Assembly (NCBI RefSeq): GCF_031501865.1
Contig: NZ_JARRCW010000001.1
Span: 443,001-507,000 of the forward strand
Source: Pseudovibrio sp. M1P-2-3
GTDB lineage: Bacteria; Pseudomonadota; Alphaproteobacteria; Rhizobiales; Stappiaceae
Length of the DNA: 64,000 nucleotides
Direction: 5' to 3'
Numbering within the stretch: position 1 is the stretch's first letter; the number at the start of each line of letters is the position of its first letter. The notes beneath the pieces are model-generated. The model was not told the origin of the DNA, made no database searches, and saw nothing but the letters and a program-made list of their open reading frames with translations. Below are positions 1 to 8,492 of this stretch, piece by piece. The translations under genes and the position numbers were made by a program.

Positions 1-271
1 CATCATGCGTCAGGAAGTGCCTCGTTTGATGCCTCATCTGGATAAAGACGCCATGCTCAAGCAGTCCGAAAGAGAAAGTGCAGCGATCATCGCCTTCACA
101 AGTGCAATCGCAGCTTACGGTGCCTTCTTCATTCCAAAAGGTTACGGAACTGCAATCGATATGACTGGAACACCGCACGCAGCTTTCTGGGCGTTCGTAG
201 CTTTCTACGCAGTGTGCGTTGCAATTACTTGGTTCTTCTACAGCCGTAAAAATGCGCCGGTTCCTTGCTGA
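1..271 (+). CDS. narK: Nitrate/nitrite antiporter, C-terminal end (partial)
   Basis: The reading frame is open from the window edge and ends in TGA at 269-271, so only the last part of the protein is visible. It shows a charged loop (PHLDKDAML), a hydrophobic segment, a short luminal loop with GTPHAAFW, and a last membrane helix before a basic tail. This is the usual C-terminus of NarK-type major-facilitator nitrate/nitrite transporters. The assignment leans on its position 61 bases before narG, because narK-narGHJI is a standard order. It would import nitrate and export nitrite at the inner membrane. Whether it is a single NarK or a NarK1-NarK2 fusion cannot be seen here, and the promoter with any FNR/NarR site lies outside the window. 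Confidence 0.8.
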   Translation, partial: IMRQEVPRLMPHLDKDAMLKQSERESAAIIAFTSAIAAYGAFFIPKGYGTAIDMTGTPHAAFWAFVAFYAVCVAITWFFYSRKNAPVPC

Positions 272-285
272 GCCATCGATGTTAT

Positions 286-311
286 CGTGCGCTGGACATG
301 ACCAGCGCACG
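286..311 (+). promoter_or_regulatory. Intercistronic hairpin between narK and narG
   Basis: A perfect 10-bp stem, CGTGCGCTGG (286-295) and CCAGCGCACG (302-311), closes a 6-base loop. No T-run follows, so it looks like an mRNA processing or stability element rather than a full terminator. The narG ribosome binding site (AGGAGA) lies just after it. It could set different levels of transporter and reductase mRNA; that role is inferred. Confidence 0.55.
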
Positions 312-332
312 TCTCGCCAATAGGAGACAAAT

Positions 333-3300
333 ATGAGCCATTTGCTCGACAGGCTGAACTTTCTTCAGTCCAAAGAACTAGAGAAGTTCTCTGACGGCCA
401 TGGTCAAGTGACCCGTGAAAGCCGTGACTGGGAGGATACCTACAGGAACCGCTGGCGTCATGATAAGGTTGTCCGCTCGACCCACGGTGTGAACTGCACC
501 GGGTCTTGTAGCTGGAAAATCTACGTGAAGTCCGGGATCGTCACTTGGGAAACCCAGCAGACCGATTACCCGCGCACGCGTCCTGACCTGCCAAACCACG
601 AGCCGCGTGGCTGTGCCCGTGGTGCCAGTTACAGTTGGTATCTTTATTCTGCAAACCGCGTGAAGAACCCTCTCATTCGCGGCAAGCTGCTCAAGGCGTG
701 GCGCAGAATGCGCAAAAACCTGAGCCCGGTAGAGGCATGGAAAGCGCTGCAGGAAGATCCAATTCTTCGTGCATCCTATGTCAAAACCCGTGGTAAGGGT
801 GGTTTTGTCCGTGCGACTTGGGAAGAATCTACGGAAATTATTGCAGCTTCCAATGCCTATACAGCGAAGACATATGGCCCTGACCGGATCTTTGGCTTCT
901 CGCCAATTCCAGCCATGTCTATGGTCAGCTACGCAGCCGGTTCACGCTATTTGAGCCTGCTCGGCGGCACATGTATGTCATTCTACGATTGGTATTGCGA
1001 TTTGCCACCGGCTTCCCCGCAGATTTGGGGTGAGCAGACAGACGTTCCAGAATCTGCTGACTGGTATAATGCAGGCTTCCTTCTGATTTGGGGGTCCAAC
1101 GTTCCGCAGACCCGTACACCGGATGCGCACTTCTATACTGAAGCACGTTATCGCGGCACCAAGTCTGCTGTTATTTGCCCAGACTACTCTGAAGCCTCAA
1201 AGTTCGGTGATATCTGGCTCAACCCCAAGCAGGGTACAGATAGTGCGCTTGCAATGGCGATGGGTCATGTGATCTTGCGTGAGTTCCATCTGGATCGTCA
1301 GGCACCGTATTTTGATGAGTATGTTCGCAAATACTCCGACTTCCCGATGCTGGTTAAACTGGAAGAAAAAGACGGTAGACTGATCCCGGGCAAGTTCTTA
1401 CGTGCTGATGATCTGGACGGTAAACTGGGTGAAGAAAATAACCCGGATTGGAAAACCGTTGCCATTGATGGCAAGAGCAACAAGCTTGTGTCTCCAAATG
1501 GGTCGGTTGGCTATCGCTGGGGTGAAAAAGGTGAATGGAACCTTGAAGAACGGGCAAGTGGTGAAGACGTCGCTCTCAAGACCTCTTTGATCCTTGAAGA
1601 AGATCATGACGATGTCGTTGGCGTTGACTTCCCGTACTTCGGCGGCGATGCAACCGAGCACTTTGTAAAGTGTGAACACCCGAACATTCTGACCCGTAAT
1701 ATTCCTGTCAAAAAAGTTGCGACTCCTGAAGGTGAAGCTCTGGTTGCGACCGTATTCGACTTGTACTGCGCCAACTATAGTCTTGATCGTGGTCTTGGCG
1801 GTGACTGGACAGCAACCAAGTTCGATGAAGATATTCCGTATACTCCTAAGTGGGCGGAAAAGATCACTGGTGTTTCAGCGGAAAAAATTACCACTGTTGC
1901 ACGCGAGTTTGCTCGCAATGCCGAAAAAACCAACGGTAAGTCCATGGTTATCCTCGGAGCCGGTCTGAACCACTGGTACCACATGGATATGAACTACCGT
2001 GGTATCATCAACATGCTGGTCATGTGTGGTTGTGTTGGTCAATCGGGCGGTGGTTGGAGCCACTATGTGGGACAGGAAAAACTGCGCCCGCAAACTGGTT
2101 GGCAGCCGCTTGCCTTTGCTCTGGACTGGGCACGCCCACCGCGTCATATGAACGCGACGTCCGCATGGTACGCGCATACGGATCAGTGGCGTTATGAGAC
2201 CCTGACAGCTGACGAGATCCTATCTCCAACAGCGCCAAAGGGTGAGTTTGCCAACAGCATCATTGACTATAACATTCAAGCCGAACGCATGGGCTGGTTG
2301 CCATCCGCTCCCCAGCTGAAAACCAACCCGCTGGAAGTTGGCCGGGCTGCCAAGGAAGCTGGTGTTGAAGTTAAAGACTATGTGGCTGACAAGCTGAAAT
2401 CCGGCGAGCTGCAAATGTCCTGCGAAGACCCTGATGCGCCAGAGAACTGGCCTCGCAACCTCTTCATCTGGCGTTCAAACCTGCTTGGTTCCTCCGGTAA
2501 GGGCCATGAATACTTCCTCAAGCACCTTCTTGGCACCGATCATGGTGTATTGGGTAAGGATCTTGGAGAGGAAGGCAGACAAAAGCCGAAGGAAGCAAAA
2601 TGGTTCGCCGAAGCTCCTAGAGGCAAACTGGATCTTCTGGTCACCATTGATTTCCGTATGAGTACAACAGCTGTTTACTCGGATATCGTACTGCCAACCG
2701 CTAGCTGGTATGAGAAAAACGATCTCAACACCAGTGATATGCATCCTTTCATCCATCCGCTGCAGGCGGCGGTTGATCCGGCCTATGAATCCAAGTCTGA
2801 CTGGGAAATCTTCAAGTCTATTGCCAAGAAGTTCCAAGAAGTTGCTCCTGAGGTTCTGGGTAAAGAGACCGATGTTGTTGCCCTGCCTATTCTTCATGAT
2901 ACGGCTGCAGAAATCGCGCAGCCAGATGTGAAGGACTGGAAGAAAGGCGAATGTGACCTGATCCCCGGTAAAACTGCACCGAACTATATTCCGGTGGAGC
3001 GTGACTATACCGCGATTTATGATCGTTTTGTTGCCCTTGGGCCTCTCATGGACAAAGTGGGCAACGGCGGTAAGGGTATCGCTTGGGATACCAAAACCGA
3101 AGTTCAGCATCTGCGCGAACTCAATGGCGAATGGCGTGAGGGTCCTGCTAAAGGTCTGCCGAAGATTGTTAGCGACATTGATGCCACTGAAGTTATCTTG
3201 ATGCTTGCACCGGAAACCAACGGTGAAGTTGCTGTCAAGGCATGGGACCAATTGGGTCAGGCTACCGGGCGTGATCACAAGCACTTGGCAGAGCCTAAAG

Positions 3301-4070
3301 AAGACGAAAAAATTCGTTTTGCTGACATAGCGGCTCAGCCTCGCAAGATCATCTCCTCACCAACATGGTCAGGTATCGAGAGCGAGAAGGTTTGTTACAA
3401 CGCCGGTTATACCAACGTTCATGAGTTGATCCCGTGGCGCACACTGACAGGCCGTCAACAGCTCTATCAAGATCACCTTTGGATGCGGGCGTTTGGTGAA
3501 GGCTTCTGCCAATATCGTCCACCGGTTGACCTAAAAACCATTAACTCGGATGTGAGCCCTGAGGCAGAAAACGGCGAACCACATGTGGTGCTGAACTTCA
3601 TCACACCGCACCAGAAATGGGGTATTCACTCAACCTATTCCGATAACTTGCTTATGTTGACCCTGAACAGGGGTGGACCTGTGGTTTGGATGTCGGAAGT
3701 TGATGCGAAGAAAGCCGGTATTGTCGATAACGACTGGGTCGAAGTCTTCAATAGCAACGGTGCTTTGACAGCCCGTGCGGTGGTGAGCCAGCGCATGAAG
3801 GACGGAACGCTGTTCATGTATCACGCTCAGGAAAAAATCGTGAATACACCGGGCTCGGAAAAAACCGGCCTGCGCGGCGGCATTCATAACTCCGTAACCC
3901 GTGCAACCTTGAAACCCACGCATATGATTGGTGGTTACGCTCAGCTGAGCTACGGCTTCAACTACTATGGCACCGTGGGCTCCAACCGTGACGAATACGT
4001 CGTTGTTAAGAAAATGCGAAAAATTGACTGGCTGGACGAACCTGCCAAAGAAGGGGAGGCTGCACAATGA
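333..4070 (+). CDS. narG: Respiratory nitrate reductase alpha subunit NarG
   Basis: This is the catalytic molybdenum subunit that reduces nitrate to nitrite on the cytoplasmic face of the membrane. The 1245 residues match the usual NarG length. The N-terminal His/Cys pattern for the FS0 [4Fe-4S] cluster is visible (H51, C55, C59, C94). The YDWYCD segment near residues 218-223 contains the Asp family known to coordinate molybdenum bis-MGD. The remnant N-terminus (SHLLDRLNF) resembles the non-cleaved, Tat-like start of Escherichia coli NarG, so no export is expected. The start has AGGAGA six bases upstream. narH overlaps the stop by 4 bases (ATGA), indicating translational coupling. Nothing is truncated. 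Confidence 0.98.
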   Translation: MSHLLDRLNFLQSKELEKFSDGHGQVTRESRDWEDTYRNRWRHDKVVRSTHGVNCTGSCSWKIYVKSGIVTWETQQTDYPRTRPDLPNHEPRGCARGASYSWYLYSANRVKNPLIRGKLLKAWRRMRKNLSPVEAWKALQEDPILRASYVKTRGKGGFVRATWEESTEIIAASNAYTAKTYGPDRIFGFSPIPAMSMVSYAAGSRYLSLLGGTCMSFYDWYCDLPPASPQIWGEQTDVPESADWYNAGFLLIWGSNVPQTRTPDAHFYTEARYRGTKSAVICPDYSEASKFGDIWLNPKQGTDSALAMAMGHVILREFHLDRQAPYFDEYVRKYSDFPMLVKLEEKDGRLIPGKFLRADDLDGKLGEENNPDWKTVAIDGKSNKLVSPNGSVGYRWGEKGEWNLEERASGEDVALKTSLILEEDHDDVVGVDFPYFGGDATEHFVKCEHPNILTRNIPVKKVATPEGEALVATVFDLYCANYSLDRGLGGDWTATKFDEDIPYTPKWAEKITGVSAEKITTVAREFARNAEKTNGKSMVILGAGLNHWYHMDMNYRGIINMLVMCGCVGQSGGGWSHYVGQEKLRPQTGWQPLAFALDWARPPRHMNATSAWYAHTDQWRYETLTADEILSPTAPKGEFANSIIDYNIQAERMGWLPSAPQLKTNPLEVGRAAKEAGVEVKDYVADKLKSGELQMSCEDPDAPENWPRNLFIWRSNLLGSSGKGHEYFLKHLLGTDHGVLGKDLGEEGRQKPKEAKWFAEAPRGKLDLLVTIDFRMSTTAVYSDIVLPTASWYEKNDLNTSDMHPFIHPLQAAVDPAYESKSDWEIFKSIAKKFQEVAPEVLGKETDVVALPILHDTAAEIAQPDVKDWKKGECDLIPGKTAPNYIPVERDYTAIYDRFVALGPLMDKVGNGGKGIAWDTKTEVQHLRELNGEWREGPAKGLPKIVSDIDATEVILMLAPETNGEVAVKAWDQLGQATGRDHKHLAEPKEDEKIRFADIAAQPRKIISSPTWSGIESEKVCYNAGYTNVHELIPWRTLTGRQQLYQDHLWMRAFGEGFCQYRPPVDLKTINSDVSPEAENGEPHVVLNFITPHQKWGIHSTYSDNLLMLTLNRGGPVVWMSEVDAKKAGIVDNDWVEVFNSNGALTARAVVSQRMKDGTLFMYHAQEKIVNTPGSEKTGLRGGIHNSVTRATLKPTHMIGGYAQLSYGFNYYGTVGSNRDEYVVVKKMRKIDWLDEPAKEGEAAQ

Positions 4071-5590
4071 GAGTCCGCGCTCAAATAGGCATGGTGCTGA
4101 ACCTGGATAAGTGTATCGGTTGCCACACCTGCTCAGTGACTTGTAAAAACGTTTGGACCAACCGTGACGGTGTTGAATACGCATGGTTCAACAACGTGGA
4201 ATCCAAACCCGGTACAGGTTACCCGACAGATTGGGAAAACCAGAAGCGCTGGAACGGCGGGTGGGAACGCACCCGCTCCGGCAAGCTTCAGCCCAAACAG
4301 GGGTCTAAATGGCGGATCTTGGCGAATATTTTCGCCAACCCCGACCTGCCTGAAATTGACGACTACTATGAACCGTTTGATTTCGACTATGACCACCTGA
4401 AATCAGCCCCAGAGGTCAAGGCTTTCCCAACGGCCCGTCCACGCTCAAAGATAACCGGTGAGCGCATGGAGAAGATCGAAAAAGGACCAAACTGGGAAGA
4501 AATCCTCGGTGGTGAATTCGAAAAACGTAGTCAGGACTACAACTTCGAAGGCATTCAAAAGGAGATCTACGGGGAATACGAAAATACATTCATGATGTAT
4601 CTTCCCCGCCTTTGCGAGCACTGCCTCAACCCAGCGTGTGCAGCCAGCTGCCCATCCGGCGCTATCTACAAGCGCGAGGAAGACGGCATTGTTCTGATCG
4701 ATCAGGAAAAATGTCGTGGCTGGCGTATGTGCGTATCCGGTTGCCCCTATAAAAAGATCTACTACAACTGGAACACTGGTAAGTCAGAAAAATGTACCCT
4801 GTGTTACCCACGCATTGAATCCGGCAACCCGACAGTATGCTCTGAAACCTGTGTTGGCCGTATCCGCTACCTTGGTGTGATGCTTTATGATGCTGACAAG
4901 ATTGAGGAAGCTGCGAACACAGAGCAGGAAACTGATCTTTATGATGCTCAGCTGGGTGTCTTCCTTGATCCAAATGACCCTGAAGTGATCGCCGCCGCAC
5001 GCCGCGATGGCATTCCAGAAGACTGGATCAAAGGCGCGAAAGAAAGCCCAATCTGGAAAATGGCAATGGAGTGGAAAGTAGCCTTCCCACTGCATCCGGA
5101 ATACCGGACCCTGCCAATGGTTTGGTACATTCCGCCGCTCTCTCCAATCCAGAATGCGGCTCAAGCTGGTAAAATCGGTGTTGATGGCGATATGCCAGAC
5201 GTAAAGTCCCTGCGTATTCCTGTGAAGTACCTTGCCAACATGCTGACTGCTGGTGATGAGGCTCCAGTTACAACGGCGTTGGAGCGTATGCTTGCCATGC
5301 GCGCCTATATGCGGGCGAAAACCGTTGATGGTGTTATTGATGAGGGCATTGCAGAACGGGTTGGCCTGAAAGCGCATATGATTGAAGATATGTATAAAAT
5401 CATGGCGCTTGCAGACTATGAAGACCGGTTTGTTATTCCAACAACTCACCGTGAACAGGTGGAAGACGCCTATGAACTACGGGGCGGTTGTGGTTTCACA
5501 GACGGTAACGGGTGTTCATCTGGCATCAGCAAAGGCTCGTTGTTTGGCGGCAAGAAAGCTGCCTTGAAAATGCCTCAGGGAGCCGCGTAA
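4067..5590 (+). CDS. narH: Respiratory nitrate reductase beta subunit NarH
   Basis: This is the iron-sulfur electron-transfer subunit linking NarI hemes to NarG. The 507 residues contain four Cys clusters: CIGCHTCSVTC near the N-terminus, then CEHCLNPACAASCP, CRGWRMCVSGCP and CTLCYPR followed by CSETC. In the third group Trp replaces a Cys (CRGWRMC), the known signature of the one [3Fe-4S] cluster beside three [4Fe-4S] clusters. The start codon lies inside the end of narG (ATGA overlap) and the stop overlaps the narJ start by one base (TAATG). Function is cytoplasmic, as part of the membrane-anchored NarGHI complex. Confidence 0.98.
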   Translation: MRVRAQIGMVLNLDKCIGCHTCSVTCKNVWTNRDGVEYAWFNNVESKPGTGYPTDWENQKRWNGGWERTRSGKLQPKQGSKWRILANIFANPDLPEIDDYYEPFDFDYDHLKSAPEVKAFPTARPRSKITGERMEKIEKGPNWEEILGGEFEKRSQDYNFEGIQKEIYGEYENTFMMYLPRLCEHCLNPACAASCPSGAIYKREEDGIVLIDQEKCRGWRMCVSGCPYKKIYYNWNTGKSEKCTLCYPRIESGNPTVCSETCVGRIRYLGVMLYDADKIEEAANTEQETDLYDAQLGVFLDPNDPEVIAAARRDGIPEDWIKGAKESPIWKMAMEWKVAFPLHPEYRTLPMVWYIPPLSPIQNAAQAGKIGVDGDMPDVKSLRIPVKYLANMLTAGDEAPVTTALERMLAMRAYMRAKTVDGVIDEGIAERVGLKAHMIEDMYKIMALADYEDRFVIPTTHREQVEDAYELRGGCGFTDGNGCSSGISKGSLFGGKKAALKMPQGAA

Positions 5591-6300
5591 TGGATAGAAC
5601 CCTTAAAGCCATCTCACTGGTTCTGAGCTACCCAACCCGTGAGCTTCAAACTGCCATGCCGGAAATTGGGGGCGTTCTCGCCTCCGACACCCGGCTGACA
5701 GCGGCTGCACGGCGGGATCTGCGCCCTCTTGTGGATGCCCTGACCATTAATGACATCTATGATCTGGAAGAGCAGTTTGTCATGCTCTTCGACCGCTCCC
5801 GCACTTTGTCGCTGAACCTGTTTGAGCATGTGCATGGTGAAGGCCGCGACCGCGGCGGAGCCATGGTCTCTCTGGTGGAAACCTATGAGGAAGCAGGCTT
5901 TACCCCTGCAACCTCCGAATTGCCAGACCATCTTCCTGTTCTTCTTGAGTTTCTGGCAACGCGCCCTGAAACAGAAGTCAAAGAGACACTGGCGGATGCT
6001 GCGCATATTTTTGAAGCCTTGAGCGAGCGCCTGCAACGCAGGGACACGCCTTATGCTGCGGTCTTCAAAGCCCTTGTCCAGTTGAGCGGTGTCACAACAG
6101 ATAAAGAAGTCGTGGCCGAACTTTTGGGACAACCTGATGATGATCCCAGTGATCTGGATGCCTTGGATCAGGTCTGGGAGGAATCTCAGGTCACCTTTGG
6201 TCCAGATCCCAATTCAGGCTGCCCGCAAGTGCGCGATATGCTAGCGAAAATGGACCCCCCGAAGAACCATGCAGCTCAGGTTTCCCCTGCGGCTGAATAA
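5590..6300 (+). CDS. narJ: Nitrate reductase assembly chaperone NarJ
   Basis: NarJ is a TorD/DmsD-type, all-helical cytoplasmic chaperone. It is needed for cofactor insertion into NarG and membrane docking, but is not part of the final enzyme. The start chosen is ATG at 5590 (MDRTLKAISL), overlapping the narH stop by one base; a longer frame reaches 5512 inside narH but is not needed. The 236 residues match the family. LSYPT near the start and the acidic segment LFEHVHGEGRDRG (about residues 77-89) are typical of NarJ. The operon position between narH and narI is canonical. Confidence 0.96.
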   Translation: MDRTLKAISLVLSYPTRELQTAMPEIGGVLASDTRLTAAARRDLRPLVDALTINDIYDLEEQFVMLFDRSRTLSLNLFEHVHGEGRDRGGAMVSLVETYEEAGFTPATSELPDHLPVLLEFLATRPETEVKETLADAAHIFEALSERLQRRDTPYAAVFKALVQLSGVTTDKEVVAELLGQPDDDPSDLDALDQVWEESQVTFGPDPNSGCPQVRDMLAKMDPPKNHAAQVSPAAE

Positions 6301-6311
6301 CGGAGGCACAA

Positions 6312-7037
6312 ATGAACGAGTTTCTTTTTGGCATCTACCCCTATATCGCACTTTCAGTGCTGATTGTCGGGTCAATTGCTCGTTACGAGCGTGACCCGTT
6401 TACTTGGAAAACGTCGTCCTCACAGCTGTTGCGCCGTAAACAGTTGCAAGTCGGGTCCATCCTGTTCCATGTGGGCGTACTGATTATCTTCTTCGGCCAC
6501 TTCTTTGGTCTGCTGACCCCAATCTGGCTTATTGATTTGCTGGGCGTTGATCATGGTCTCAAGCAACTTCTAGCCGTGTCTGTTGGCGGTGTTGCCGGAT
6601 TAATGGCGTTGGCTGGTGCTTGCATCTTGTTCCACCGCCGCTGGACTGATCCACGCATTCGCAAGACTTCAAGCTTTGCAGATATTGCCATCCTGGCACT
6701 GTTGATTGTTCAGCTGTTCCTTGGTCTTTGCACTATCCTTGTTTCTGTTCAGCATCTGGATGGTCACGAAATGACCCTGCTGATGGCTTGGGCTCAGGGT
6801 ATCTTTACCTTCCAAGGTGATGCAGCGGCACAGATTGCTCATGTTTCATGGATCTTCAAACTGCATATTTTCTTGGGACTGACAATCTTTCTGGTTTTCC
6901 CGTTCACCCGTCTGGTTCACATGCTTTCCGCTCCGGTTCGCTACCTGACCCGGCCCGGATACCAGATTGTCCGCTCTCGTCGTCAGTTTCCCCTTTCTGA
7001 AAGTGGAAACAAATCCTTGAGAGAACCTGCGGAGTAA
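6312..7037 (+). CDS. narI: Respiratory nitrate reductase gamma subunit NarI
   Basis: NarI is the membrane diheme cytochrome b that oxidises quinol and anchors NarGH. The 241 residues contain about five hydrophobic helices. Histidines in the second helix region (LFHVGVLIIFFGHFFG) and last helix region (KLHIFLG, RLVHML) match the places of the four heme ligands in the family. The cytoplasmic tail is basic. AGGC-type Shine-Dalgarno bases precede the ATG, and the gene follows narJ by 11 bases. The parvulin gene starts five bases after the stop. Confidence 0.97.
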   Translation: MNEFLFGIYPYIALSVLIVGSIARYERDPFTWKTSSSQLLRRKQLQVGSILFHVGVLIIFFGHFFGLLTPIWLIDLLGVDHGLKQLLAVSVGGVAGLMALAGACILFHRRWTDPRIRKTSSFADIAILALLIVQLFLGLCTILVSVQHLDGHEMTLLMAWAQGIFTFQGDAAAQIAHVSWIFKLHIFLGLTIFLVFPFTRLVHMLSAPVRYLTRPGYQIVRSRRQFPLSESGNKSLREPAE

Positions 7038-7042
7038 CAAAA

Positions 7043-7840
7043 ATGGATAAACGGTTATCTCCAGATGTGGTTGTAAACGGGGAAGTCATCTCCAGAACAG
7101 CAATTGCAACTGAAACCCAAAATCATGAAGCTCCAAAAGGAAAGCCCCACTTGGCTTGGCGCAAAGCATCTCAAGCCCTTGCCATTCGCAGCTTGCTTTT
7201 ACAAGAAGCGAAGAAGCGCGGCTTGAAAGCTGAACCTGTTGAGGTTGGGGCAGGCAGAGTGGAAACAGACGAGGAGGCCTTGATCAGGGGTCTTCTTGAA
7301 AGTGCCGTTCATGTTGCCAAGCCGTCGCTTGAAGAAGTTCAGGAAGAATGGAACCGTGATCCTTCGCGTTTCAAGACGCCTGTTCTTTGGGAAGCCTCTC
7401 ATATCCTGTGCTCGTGTGATCCGCGCAGCAAGGAAGAGAAGGAAAAGGCTCTCCTACGTGCGTCAAGCATTCTCGAAGCCGCCCGAAAGGATACACGCGG
7501 CTTTGCAGCACTTGCAGCAAGGGAAAGCGATTGCTCTTCAAAGGATAGTGGCGGGTCCTTGGGCCAGCTGGGTCCGGGAGACACGGTTCCTGAATTTGAA
7601 GCGGCACTGCGGGTGATGAAAGCTGGCGAAGTGTCCCCAGAACCAGTGCTGACCCGTTTCGGCTATCATGTAATCCATCTTGGCGCCATGGCAGAGGGTG
7701 AAACATTGCCTTTTGAAGCTGTTCAGGAAAATATTTCCGAGGCTTTGGAGAAACTGAGATGGGCGAAAGCGGCGCAAGAGTTCACTAAAGAACTTGTCTC
7801 TGGTGCACAAATCTCCGGTGTTCCCATGACTAACCTTTAA
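7043..7840 (+). CDS. Cytoplasmic parvulin-type peptidyl-prolyl isomerase of the nar operon
   Basis: The C-terminal half (residues about 117-217) is a clear PpiC/parvulin domain: ASHILCS at its start, a GGSLGQLGPGDTVPEFE core and FGYHVIHL at the end. The N-terminal 110 residues are helical and charged, like the SurA/NifM chaperone arm. No signal peptide or membrane helix is present, so the protein should be cytoplasmic, where NarG and NarH fold. Five bases separate it from narI, so it is the last gene of the operon. Parvulins after narI occur in other alphaproteobacteria and are thought to assist reductase maturation, as NifM assists nitrogenase. The exact client is inferred. Confidence 0.88.
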   Translation: MDKRLSPDVVVNGEVISRTAIATETQNHEAPKGKPHLAWRKASQALAIRSLLLQEAKKRGLKAEPVEVGAGRVETDEEALIRGLLESAVHVAKPSLEEVQEEWNRDPSRFKTPVLWEASHILCSCDPRSKEEKEKALLRASSILEAARKDTRGFAALAARESDCSSKDSGGSLGQLGPGDTVPEFEAALRVMKAGEVSPEPVLTRFGYHVIHLGAMAEGETLPFEAVQENISEALEKLRWAKAAQEFTKELVSGAQISGVPMTNL

Positions 7841-7861
7841 AACAGGTCTCAAATAACTGCT

Positions 7862-7890
7862 AGAGTGCCCGTTTCGCGTGCGGGCACTCT
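7862..7890 (+). terminator. Hairpin ending the nar operon
   Basis: AGAGTGCCCG (7862-7871) and CGGGCACTCT (7881-7890) form a perfect 10-bp stem with a 9-base loop, 22 bases after the last nar-operon stop. The downstream T-run is poor (TGGCACA), so termination may be Rho-aided. Confidence 0.65.
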
Positions 7891-8492
7891 TGGCACATAA
7901 CAACACAACATTAGCTGTGTTGCACTTCAAACGTGAACCCATCGGTCCAATTTCATCTGAGTTAGAAAGTGTTTCCCTCTAGGTTTCCAATAATGCAGCT
8001 TGGCATTAGACGTTGCACCCTTAACGCCAGAGTAGAGGCAAAACTCTCCCTTCTTTCCCATTCCTATTCCATGTTGGGTGTGGAGAATGCCCTGCCATCA
8101 AGAAAAACCACTTTTGAAGGCAGCTACTTTATACTTCCCGTTATGAACGAAAGGCTCTCTTTCCTTTGAGTAAATGTCGCGTTCATTCGCACTCACTGGA
8201 CTTGCTCTAAACCCTTATTTTGTTCGTATTCTTGTCATTTGGTTGAAGTCAATCAAATGGAGCGGGCACTAAGGGAGGCAAGTTGCGTTTTGTTGCTGCC
8301 TTGCCACCTGCAGGCTGACCGAGCTTTAACTTTCCTGCAACATATTCCCAGCCGTATTTCCTGGTTTCGAGAGCATGTCATTATTGACCTTAGGGAAATG
8401 GCGGCTTGTTAATGGCTTCCAGTGAGCAACTATATGCCAAAATTCATTTTGCAGATTTAGGCGTGTAGCTGCCATATCAGAGGAAAGCCATC
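7891..8492. other. Gene-free region before the autotransporter
   Basis: This 600-base stretch has no convincing gene; a 66-codon frame at 7969-8169 has no coding signature. It holds a degenerate copy of a dispersed repeat (about 8171-8276). The rest presumably carries the promoter of the autotransporter, but I cannot pick out a convincing -35/-10 pair. Confidence 0.5.
8171..8276. repeat. Degenerate copy of dispersed palindromic repeat (copy A)
   Basis: The segment TCGCGTTCATTCGCA, then TTGCTCTAA, then a weakened dyad GTCATTTGGTTGAAGTCAAT...AAATGG, follows the same order as the better-preserved copy at 13752-13855. It appears to be an eroded copy of that element. It lies between the nar operon terminator and the autotransporter. 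Confidence 0.5.

Noticed and set aside
2475-3284. Long 269-codon frame on the minus strand inside narG
   Set aside because: It is antisense to a fully conserved narG and has no motif or ribosome site.
7969-8169. 66-codon plus-strand frame
   Set aside because: No signal, domain or ribosome site; it overlaps the start of a repeat.
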